Source: Nitrospirota bacterium
Lineage (GTDB): Bacteria; Nitrospirota; Thermodesulfovibrionia; Thermodesulfovibrionales; JdFR-88
NCBI GenBank assembly: GCA_021789735.1
Contig: JAJYJB010000069.1
Location: forward strand, 1 to 13,609
Direction of reading: 5' to 3'
Length of the DNA stretch: 13,609 nucleotides
In this document: one piece after another, positions 5,856 through 11,741 of the stretch
Numbering within the stretch: position 1 is the stretch's first letter
Layout: every line of letters begins with the position of its first letter
Notes under the pieces: model-generated
The model's input: only the letters and a program-made list of their open reading frames with translations
What the model was told of the DNA's origin: nothing
The model's database searches: none
Made by a program: the position numbers and the translations under genes

Positions 5856-6746
5856 ATGGTAGCCTGCACTATGAAAGCGGTTGAAAAAACAGAGATAGAG
5901 GGCGCCCCGAAGCCGCGGCGCGGAAAGGTCCGGGACGTTTACGACCTGGGGGACAAGCTCCTCATTGTCGCTACGGACAGGGTGAGCGCTTTTGACGTTA
6001 TACTGCCTGACGCTATAGCCGAAAAAGGCAAGATACTTACCGCCATATCGCTTTTCTGGTTCCGGCAGACGGAAGACATAATCGAAAACCATATAATCTC
6101 GGCGGACGTTAAGGATTTCCCTCCGCCTTTCAACAGACACCGGGAGCTTCTCGAAGGCCGGAGCATCCTCACAAAAAAGGCGCAGGTCCTGCCGGTTGAA
6201 TGCATAGTCCGGGGATATCTTTCGGGCAGCGGGTGGAAGTCTTACAGGGAAACGGGCTCCGTCTGCGGCATAAAACTTCCCGAAGGGCTTAAAGAGTCCT
6301 CCAGGCTCCCTGAGCCCATCTTCACCCCAAGCACAAAGGCCGCTGAAGGGCACGACGTGAACATCTCTTTTGAGGAATGCCAGAGAACAGCAGGGACCAG
6401 GGAGGCCGGGCTGCTAAAGGATTACACCCTAAAAATATATGAGCGGGCCCGCTCCATAGCAGCGAAAAAGGGCATCATCATAGCGGACACCAAGATGGAA
6501 TTCGGTCTCATGGACGGCAGGATCATCCTCATAGACGAGCTTCTCACACCGGACTCCTCCCGGTTCTGGTCTGCCCAGGGCTACCGCGAGGGTGCGGGGC
6601 AGGACAGCTTCGACAAGCAGATAATAAGGGACGCCCTTTTGGCGATGGGATGGGACATGCTGCCCCCCGCCCCCAGACTGCCTGAGGAGGTGCTGCTCAA
6701 GGCCACCGAAAGGTACAGGGAAATTCTAAAGACCCTCACCTCCTGA
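5856..6746 (+). CDS. purC: SAICAR synthetase PurC
   Basis: Phosphoribosylaminoimidazole-succinocarboxamide synthase, which joins CAIR and aspartate using ATP in purine synthesis. Diagnostic segments: [20 protein letters not shown] (23-42), SAFDVILP (44-51), [13 protein letters not shown] (118-130), [18 protein letters not shown] (155-172), IADTKMEFG (209-217) and [14 protein letters not shown] (225-238). At 296 residues it is the long form found in many bacteria and in yeast, not the about 237-residue enterobacterial form. The ATG at 5856 has a GGGGGAA stretch upstream at slightly long spacing (about 12 nt); the next ATG at 5871 has none, so 5856 is kept. The gene is divergent from the SDR-bioD pair across an 87-nt AT-rich gap. 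Its TGA overlaps the ATG of the ABC ATPase by one base, so it heads the exporter operon. Confidence 0.96.
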   Translation: MVACTMKAVEKTEIEGAPKPRRGKVRDVYDLGDKLLIVATDRVSAFDVILPDAIAEKGKILTAISLFWFRQTEDIIENHIISADVKDFPPPFNRHRELLEGRSILTKKAQVLPVECIVRGYLSGSGWKSYRETGSVCGIKLPEGLKESSRLPEPIFTPSTKAAEGHDVNISFEECQRTAGTREAGLLKDYTLKIYERARSIAAKKGIIIADTKMEFGLMDGRIILIDELLTPDSSRFWSAQGYREGAGQDSFDKQIIRDALLAMGWDMLPPAPRLPEEVLLKATERYREILKTLTS

Positions 6747-7762
6747 TGCCCGCCGTAATCAGCGTAGAGGGGCTCACGAGAAAGTTCGGCCAGCTTACCG
6801 CGGTCGACAACATATCCTTCCAGGTAGAAGAAAAGACCATATTCGGTTTCCTTGGGCCAAACGGCGCCGGCAAGACTACAACAATAAACATCCTCTGCAC
6901 GCTGCTTAACCCGACCTCCGGCAGGGCTCTGGTAAACGGGCACGATTGCAAAAAGGAGCCCAGGCTTGTAAGAAGCTCCATCGGCATAGTGTTCCAGGAC
7001 AGCACCCTGGACAAGGACCTCACAGCCTATGAAAACCTCGTGTTCCATGCCTATATATATGGCGTGCAAAAAAAGGAGATCAGAAAAAGGGCGGAAGACG
7101 CCCTGCGCTTCATGGGCCTTTTTGATAGAAGGGATGACCTGGTAAAAAAGTTTTCAGGCGGGATGAAAAGGAGGCTGGAAGTGGCCCGCGGCCTGATCCA
7201 CAGGCCCAGAGTGCTTTTCATGGACGAGCCCACGCTGGGGCTGGACCCGCAAAGCCGCGCTCATCTCTGGGAGGCCATCTCCGAGCTTCCAAAGGAACAC
7301 GGAGTGACCGTTTTCATGACCACGCATTACATGGATGAGGCGGAGGTGTGCGACGGCCTCGCGATAATAGACGGGGGCAGGATCATCGCCAGGGGCAGCC
7401 CCGAGGACCTTAAAAGGTCCCTTGGCGGAGACATAATTTTTCTTAGAACAACCGACAACAGAAAAGCCGCGCTCAAAATAAAGGAAGAGCTTGGTATCGA
7501 TGCCGGGGAAAAGGACGGCGAGCTTTTCATTACGATCGGAGGGGTAATAGGCGGGGCGGGCAAAGGGATAGGCGGAGGGGCCGAGGAGCAGATACCGGCC
7601 GTCATCAAGACATTGCCGGATATGGTGCTTTCCGTAAGGTTCCAGAGACCCACCCTGAATGACGTTTTCCTTAAGTTCACGGGCAGGCAGATAAGGCAGC
7701 AGGACGTCCAGGGCCAGGATTCGCTGAAGGAAGACCTGAGGGCCTATGTGAGGAGACATTGA
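6746..7762 (+). CDS. ABC-2 type exporter ATPase (DrrA/NodI-like)
   Basis: A 338-residue nucleotide-binding subunit. Walker A is GPNGAGKTT (37-45), Q-loop Q84, signature FSGGMKRR (136-143), Walker B VLFMDE (156-161) and H-loop H194 in TTHYMDEA. The C-terminal extension ends in RPTLNDVFLKFTGR (301-314), the mark of DrrA-type ATPases that pair with ABC-2 permeases and export lipids, polysaccharides or drugs. Between the core and that motif is an unusual glycine-rich run (265-278), probably a flexible linker. The start overlaps the purC stop (TGATG), with no Shine-Dalgarno of its own nearby except CTCACCTCC-type sequence, so translation likely depends on purC. The stop overlaps the permease start by four bases. 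The substrate cannot be told from sequence. Confidence 0.92.
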   Translation: MPAVISVEGLTRKFGQLTAVDNISFQVEEKTIFGFLGPNGAGKTTTINILCTLLNPTSGRALVNGHDCKKEPRLVRSSIGIVFQDSTLDKDLTAYENLVFHAYIYGVQKKEIRKRAEDALRFMGLFDRRDDLVKKFSGGMKRRLEVARGLIHRPRVLFMDEPTLGLDPQSRAHLWEAISELPKEHGVTVFMTTHYMDEAEVCDGLAIIDGGRIIARGSPEDLKRSLGGDIIFLRTTDNRKAALKIKEELGIDAGEKDGELFITIGGVIGGAGKGIGGGAEEQIPAVIKTLPDMVLSVRFQRPTLNDVFLKFTGRQIRQQDVQGQDSLKEDLRAYVRRH

Positions 7763-8526
7763 CCGACCTGAACGCCATATACGTAATAGTCATGAGGGAG
7801 CTTAAAAAATTCGTCAGGGAGAAAAGCCGCCTCGTTTCTTCCATCGCAAGGCCCCTCATCTGGCTGTTCCTTGTGGGCGCGGGAATGAGCAGGCTGGTGA
7901 GCCCGCGGGCGGGAATGCCATATACCAGGTTCATCTTCCCCGGGATACTGGGCATGACCATTCTCTTCAGCTCCATATTCTCCTCGATATCGATAATCTG
8001 GGACAAGGAGTTCGGGTTTTTAAAGGAGATACTGGTGGCCCCTGTGCGCAGGTCCTCCATAGTGATAGGAAAATCCCTGAGCGGAACGGCGGTGTCCGCC
8101 ATACAAGTCTTTATCGTGCTCATGATGTTCCCCGTGATAGGGGAAAGACTCTCTTTTCTCCAGGTGCTGCTGACGCTTCTGGTGGGCCTGCTTGTGGCTT
8201 TTTCCATATCTTCCTTCGGCATAGTCATAGCCACGTTCTATGAGAATTACGAAAGCTTCAGCGTGATCATGAACTTCATCATAATGCCCATGTTCTTTCT
8301 CTCCGGGGCGATGTACCCTGTAAAGCTCCTTCCCTCCGCGTTAAGGTGGGCCTCCAGGCTGAACCCTCTAACCTACGGCGTGGACGCGCTTAAAAACACG
8401 ATGTTCCAGGCCAAGGCCGGCCCGATGAGCCCTGACTTCAGCTTCTCATTGGACATGCTGGTGATAGCTCTGAGTTCAGCGGTCTTTGTGCTTCTGGCCT
8501 CGGTTTTTTTTGAAAGGAAACAATAG
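7759..8526 (+). CDS. ABC-2 type exporter permease (DrrB/NodJ-like)
   Basis: A 255-residue inner-membrane protein with about six hydrophobic spans (about 25-45, 56-80, 105-127, 134-160, 165-187, 232-251). It carries the family segments FGFLKEILVAPVRR (85-98) and MPMFFLSGAMYPV with LNPLTYGVDAL (176-211), typical of ABC2_membrane permeases that pair with DrrA-type ATPases. The start is a TTG at 7759 inside TTGA, overlapping the ATPase stop, with AGGAG at 7751-7755 only 3 nt upstream. The first ATG in frame is at 7792 and has no ribosome binding site, and starting there would remove the conserved N-terminal segment, so TTG is chosen. It acts with the preceding ATPase as one transporter. Confidence 0.92.
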   Translation: MTDLNAIYVIVMRELKKFVREKSRLVSSIARPLIWLFLVGAGMSRLVSPRAGMPYTRFIFPGILGMTILFSSIFSSISIIWDKEFGFLKEILVAPVRRSSIVIGKSLSGTAVSAIQVFIVLMMFPVIGERLSFLQVLLTLLVGLLVAFSISSFGIVIATFYENYESFSVIMNFIIMPMFFLSGAMYPVKLLPSALRWASRLNPLTYGVDALKNTMFQAKAGPMSPDFSFSLDMLVIALSSAVFVLLASVFFERKQ

Positions 8527-8528
8527 GC

Positions 8529-9209
8529 ATGATAGGCCGTTTCATAGACATGTTTCTCCATCTGGATGTCAGCCTGGGGGCGGCGATCCATCATTACGGC
8601 CACTGGGTATACCTGCTTCTTTTCCTGATAATATTCTGCGAGACCGGGCTTGTGGTCACGCCCTTTCTGCCCGGGGACTCGCTGCTCTTTGCAGCCGGCA
8701 TGTTTTCCGCCGCCCGCCTGGCCGGCGGTGGGACCGCGCTGGACATAAAAATCCTGTTCCCGCTTCTGTGCGCCGCGGCAGTCACGGGGAACATGCTTAA
8801 TTACCAGATAGGATATTTTGCCGGCCCCAAGGTCTTTCATTCGAAGAAAGTCCGCCTCTTAAACAGAAAGCACCTCGAGGAGACCCATAGCTTTTTTCAG
8901 AAATACGGACCCATTACACTTGTAATAGCCAGGTTCCTGCCCATAATACGCACCTTTGCCCCTTTCCTGGCAGGCGTTGGCAGGATGGGCTACATGCTTT
9001 TTTCCATCTACAATGCGGCGGGCTGCCTGGCCTGGGTGTCCCTGTTCATCTTTGGCGGTTATTTCTTTGGCAATATCCCGTTGGTCAGGAACAATTTTAC
9101 CACCGTCATAATGGCCATCATTGTGATATCCGTGCTCCCTTCGATCATCGCTTTTCTCCGCGGGAAGGCAAAACAAAAACAAAAACAAAAAAAAGAGACA
9201 CAGATTTAA
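8529..9209 (+). CDS. DedA-family membrane protein
   Basis: A 226-residue polytopic membrane protein of the DedA/SNARE-associated (VTT) superfamily. Key positions known from E. coli YqjA/YghB are present with the right spacing: E38 and D50 (ETGLVVTPFLPGDSLLF) and R135 and R141 (ARFLPIIRTFAPFLAG). Members act as undecaprenyl-phosphate or phospholipid translocases and affect membrane potential and drug tolerance; which lipid this copy handles is unknown. The C-terminus is a short K/Q-rich cytoplasmic tail (about 213-222). The ATG lies 2 nt after the permease stop, with AAAGGAAA at about 8513-8520 as ribosome binding site, so it belongs to the purC-exporter operon. A terminator-like hairpin follows at 9289-9313. 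Pairing with an ABC-2 exporter fits an envelope lipid or polymer task (inference). Confidence 0.92.
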   Translation: MIGRFIDMFLHLDVSLGAAIHHYGHWVYLLLFLIIFCETGLVVTPFLPGDSLLFAAGMFSAARLAGGGTALDIKILFPLLCAAAVTGNMLNYQIGYFAGPKVFHSKKVRLLNRKHLEETHSFFQKYGPITLVIARFLPIIRTFAPFLAGVGRMGYMLFSIYNAAGCLAWVSLFIFGGYFFGNIPLVRNNFTTVIMAIIVISVLPSIIAFLRGKAKQKQKQKKETQI

Positions 9210-9240
9210 CCCACAAAAAGCCCCCTCAAAAGCCACAGCC

Positions 9241-9279
9241 GCCGCATACGGTAAAACCCCAGAAAAAGTTTTATGCGGC
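9241..9279 (+). promoter_or_regulatory. Leader hairpin ahead of the radical SAM gene (possible anti-antiterminator)
   Basis: GCCGCAT (9241-9247) pairs with ATGCGGC (9273-9279), and internally AAAAC (9253-9257) pairs with GTTTT (9268-9272) across a CGGT bulge. No U-tract follows. It sits just before a second, terminator-like hairpin. Bases 9251-9259 could instead pair with the 5' arm of that terminator, so the two folds compete. Confidence 0.45.
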
Positions 9280-9288
9280 TCATATGCA

Positions 9289-9313
9289 CCGGGTTTACAA
9301 ACCCGGATTTTTT
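9289..9313 (+). terminator. Intrinsic terminator after dedA, or attenuator for the radical SAM gene
   Basis: CCGGGTT (9289-9295), loop TACA, AACCCGG (9300-9306), then ATTTTTT. This is a compact, strong rho-independent terminator. It ends only 15 nt before the chosen start of the radical SAM gene, so any transcript of that gene starting upstream must read through it. Confidence 0.8.
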
Positions 9314-9328
9314 GATAAAGTTTTTCTT

Positions 9329-10780
9329 ATGAAGATAAAGCGGATGGCCTTCATGGAACCGAACACTCCGGGCAGGCACGTTTTCAGCAAAATAAGGATT
9401 CCCCGGCTTGGCGCGCTTCTGCTTGCCACCATAATGCAGTCCAGGGGATATGAGACCCGGGTGTTCCTTGAGGACCTTGCGGAACCCGACTGGTCCTACA
9501 TAGAAAACTCCGATATCCTCTGCATCTCTGCCATCACCAACACCGCGCAGCGCTCTTACGCCATAGCGGACAGGTTCAGAAAACTGGGCATGCCTGTGAT
9601 AATGGGCGGGGCGCATCCATCGTTCATGCCGGAGGAGGCCCTGGCCCACGCGGACTATGTCGTAAGGCAGGAGGGCGATGAAAGCCTGCCGGAGCTCATA
9701 GAGCACCTGGACGGGGGGAAAAAAAGCCTTTCGGAAATAAAGGGCATCTCCTACAGGGAAGCGGGACAGGTTGTCCATACCCCTCCCCGCCCCTTCATCT
9801 CCGAGCTTCTCAATGTCCCACGCCCGGATTTCTCCCTGGCCCACGGCTGGAAACCCGGGGATGTCTATCCGGTCTCCAGTTCAAGGGGCTGCCCGTTCCA
9901 GTGCAGGTTTTGTTCCGTGATCCAGATGTTCGGCAAAAGGTACCGCTTCCGCACGGTCGAGGCCACCCTGGAGGACTTGCGGAGCCTTAAAGGCGTCAGC
10001 GGAACGGTCTTTTTCGTGGACGACAATTTCACCGCGAACAAACCCCGCACAAAACAGCTGCTTAGGGGCATGATCTCTGAAAGACTGAACATTCGCTGGT
10101 CGGCGCAGGCCAGGGTGGATGTGGCAAGCGACCCTGAACTTTTAAGGCTCCTTGCGGATGCGGGCTGCTCAAAACTTTTCATAGGGTTCGAGTCCATAAA
10201 TCCCCGCACACTGGAGCTGTACAATAAAAAACAGGACTTAGAGCAGATAAAAGATTGCATAAGAGCATTGTCAGAGCACGGCATAGGCATACACGGGATG
10301 TTCGTTCTTGGCGCTGACACGGACGATGTGCAGACCATCAGGAACACGGCCGATTTCGCCAGGGTGCTTGGCCGCGGGACTCTCCAGTTCATGATGCTCA
10401 CGCCCTACCCGGGCACCCCGATATACGAGGAACTGGAATCCCAGGGCCGGCTGCTTCATAAAAACTGGCTGAAATACGATGGGCTGAACGCCGTTTACCG
10501 GCCGGCCCTGATGAGCCCGGAGGAGCTTCATATAGAGACACTGAAGGGACTCAAGAAATTTTACTCATGGAACTATATTCTGGGTCATATAAAGGCCATG
10601 GACTTCTACCATTCCGCGATAGGCCTTTACGGAAAGCATGCCGTGCGTCTTGCCCTTAAAAACGCAAAAAACTACCTGGAAGAGGCAGTAATGGGAAAGA
10701 TGGCCGCAAGGTTCCCCTCGAAGGCTTCAAGCCCGGCAAACCTGGAAGACCTTCAAAATGAGATGCACAGGGCGCATTAA
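9329..10780 (+). CDS. B12-binding-domain radical SAM protein
   Basis: A 483-residue cytoplasmic enzyme of the COG1032 type. The N-terminal half (1-125) has a cobalamin-binding-like Rossmann domain (LGALLLATIMQSRGYETRV, IMGGAHPSFMPEEAL, RQEGDE). The radical SAM core begins at SSRGCPFQCRFCSV, with the [4Fe-4S] cysteines at C188, C192 and C195, followed by VFFVDDNF (227-234) and GFESINPRTLE. The C-terminal part (about 375-483) is helical and not recognised. Such enzymes methylate or rearrange lipids, pigments and natural products; the substrate here cannot be told. The frame is open to an ATG at 9284, but that start would place the 9289-9313 terminator in the coding region, so the ATG at 9329 (MKIKRMAF) is chosen; its ribosome binding site is poor. 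No clear terminator follows, only a T-rich tract (about 10795-10816). Confidence 0.88.
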   Translation: MKIKRMAFMEPNTPGRHVFSKIRIPRLGALLLATIMQSRGYETRVFLEDLAEPDWSYIENSDILCISAITNTAQRSYAIADRFRKLGMPVIMGGAHPSFMPEEALAHADYVVRQEGDESLPELIEHLDGGKKSLSEIKGISYREAGQVVHTPPRPFISELLNVPRPDFSLAHGWKPGDVYPVSSSRGCPFQCRFCSVIQMFGKRYRFRTVEATLEDLRSLKGVSGTVFFVDDNFTANKPRTKQLLRGMISERLNIRWSAQARVDVASDPELLRLLADAGCSKLFIGFESINPRTLELYNKKQDLEQIKDCIRALSEHGIGIHGMFVLGADTDDVQTIRNTADFARVLGRGTLQFMMLTPYPGTPIYEELESQGRLLHKNWLKYDGLNAVYRPALMSPEELHIETLKGLKKFYSWNYILGHIKAMDFYHSAIGLYGKHAVRLALKNAKNYLEEAVMGKMAARFPSKASSPANLEDLQNEMHRAH

Positions 10781-10815
10781 CCGCGTGGGGGGACCTTTTT
10801 GTTCTTTTTATTTTT

Positions 10816-11199
10816 TCAGCTTCTGTCAACACTCAGTGGGCCTGAGCCAAAATGGGCAATCATAAGCGCCGCGCCGAGCATGGAGATGTTCTTCATGAAG
10901 TTTATATACTGCATCTGGGCCTGCACAGGGTCGGAAATGGCCCAGAAGTTGTGGATCATGAGGGTAACCGGCACCAGGAATATCACAAGCAGCCATGCCC
11001 CAACTTTGGCCTTGTAGCCCAGAAGGACGCTCAACGCGCCCAGGAAGGATATCACGCCGGCAAGGGGCACCGCCAGATGAGCCATCGGCACCCCTTTGCC
11101 AGCGGCAAACAAGATCATCTTTTCTGTGAAATGGCCCGGAGCCGAAATCAGGAATATCGCGGAAAATAGAATCCTTCCGGCCAGAACAACGTATTTCAT
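10816..11199 (-). CDS. DoxX-family membrane protein
   Basis: A 127-residue inner-membrane protein with about four hydrophobic segments (about 4-20, 41-61, 67-85, 103-117). Segments typical of the DoxX family include GRILFSAIFLISAPGHF, then AGVISFLGALSVLLGYKAKVGAWLL and HNFW. DoxX-like proteins are loosely tied to redox and sulfur metabolism and to the oxidative-stress membrane complex, but most, including this one, have no proven function. The start ATG at 11199 is well supported by AAGGAGG seven nt upstream. It lies 113 nt downstream of the HU gene on the same strand and has no strong promoter of its own, so it may be transcribed from the HU promoter. It is convergent with the radical SAM gene across 35 nt. 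Confidence 0.85.
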   Translation of the reverse strand: MKYVVLAGRILFSAIFLISAPGHFTEKMILFAAGKGVPMAHLAVPLAGVISFLGALSVLLGYKAKVGAWLLVIFLVPVTLMIHNFWAISDPVQAQMQYINFMKNISMLGAALMIAHFGSGPLSVDRS

Positions 11200-11238
11200 G
11201 GCTAATCCTCCTTCTTCCCGCTGACCGGATCCGCCTTG

Positions 11239-11258
11239 GCCGGGCGCCCGGCTTTTTT
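11239..11258 (+). terminator. + strand intrinsic terminator between two minus-strand genes
   Basis: GCCGGG/CCCGGC forms a perfect palindromic stem (11239-11252) followed by TTTTTT (11253-11258) on the + strand. On the minus strand the A-run precedes the stem, so it cannot act as a terminator for the HU transcript. It would stop + strand transcripts arriving from the radical SAM gene. Confidence 0.7.
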
Positions 11259-11312
11259 GTTTCCTTCGCCGCGGGTCCCGGCCCGTCCAGTTAGATCAAA
11301 CGGTTCCCGCGC

Positions 11313-11603
11313 CTATTTCTTGCCGAGGATGGAATCCTTTGCGGCTTTCGCCACGCGGAACTTCACGACCTTCTTGGCCGGTATCTTAATGGCCGCCCCG
11401 GTCTGGGGGTTTCTGCCAGTGCGGGCCTTGCGCTGTACGAGCACGATCTTGCCTATGCCGGGAAGCGTAAAAGAATTCTTTGCCTCCTTGTATGCAAGCT
11501 TCGCCATCTCGTCAAGGACAGCCACCGCCTGGGTCTTCTTGATCTCCACCTTCTTTGCAATGTGCTCCGCAATCTGAGACTTGGTCATCGCCTTTGCCGC
11601 CAT
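11313..11603 (-). CDS. HU-family DNA-binding protein
   Basis: A 96-residue nucleoid-associated protein. The N-terminal dimerisation helices (MTKSQIAEHIAKK...VLDEMAKLAYKEAK) are followed by FTLPGIGKIVLVQRKARTG and the DNA-intercalating arm motif RNPQTG (64-69) with its proline P66, then IKIPAKKVVKFRV. It fits the HU/IHF family; a lysine- and alanine-rich N-terminal extension of about five residues precedes the usual start. The ATG at 11603 has GGAGGG about six nt upstream, and a promoter with a palindrome over the -10 lies further up (11647-11679). HU genes are often autoregulated, which would suit the palindrome (inference). Divergent from the sensor kinase gene across 138 nt. Confidence 0.93.
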   Translation of the reverse strand: MAAKAMTKSQIAEHIAKKVEIKKTQAVAVLDEMAKLAYKEAKNSFTLPGIGKIVLVQRKARTGRNPQTGAAIKIPAKKVVKFRVAKAAKDSILGKK

Positions 11604-11646
11604 TAAGTACCCTCCTCATTAGATTAAATGATAAAAAAATAAGATA

Positions 11647-11661
11647 CCCTATAGTATAGGG
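11647..11661. repeat. Perfect 15-bp palindrome CCCTATAGTATAGGG
   Basis: Seven-base arms CCCTATA and TATAGGG flank a single central base. It lies in the divergent region between HU and the sensor kinase gene and covers the putative HU -10 box, a classic operator position for repression. The binding protein is unknown. Confidence 0.6.
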
Positions 11662-11679
11662 AATCCATTTAAAAATCAA
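11651..11679 (-). promoter_or_regulatory. Candidate promoter for the HU gene
   Basis: On the minus strand, TTGATT (11674-11679, 4/6) and TACTAT (11651-11656, 4/6) are separated by exactly 17 nt, and the expected start is about 40 nt before the HU ATG. The -10 box lies inside a perfect 15-bp palindrome. Confidence 0.4.
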
Positions 11680-11688
11680 ACCCTCTCC

Positions 11689-11717
11689 TTGAAAAACAAC
11701 CGTTTTAATGCTACAGA
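11689..11717 (+). promoter_or_regulatory. Weak promoter candidate for the sensor kinase gene
   Basis: TTGAAA (11689-11694, 4/6) and TACAGA (11712-11717, 3/6) with a 17-nt spacer, about 25 nt before the ATG at 11742. The ribosome binding site GGGAG (11726-11730) follows. The -10 box is poor. Confidence 0.25.
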
Positions 11718-11741
11718 TTAAGATAGGGAGAAATCAATTCC

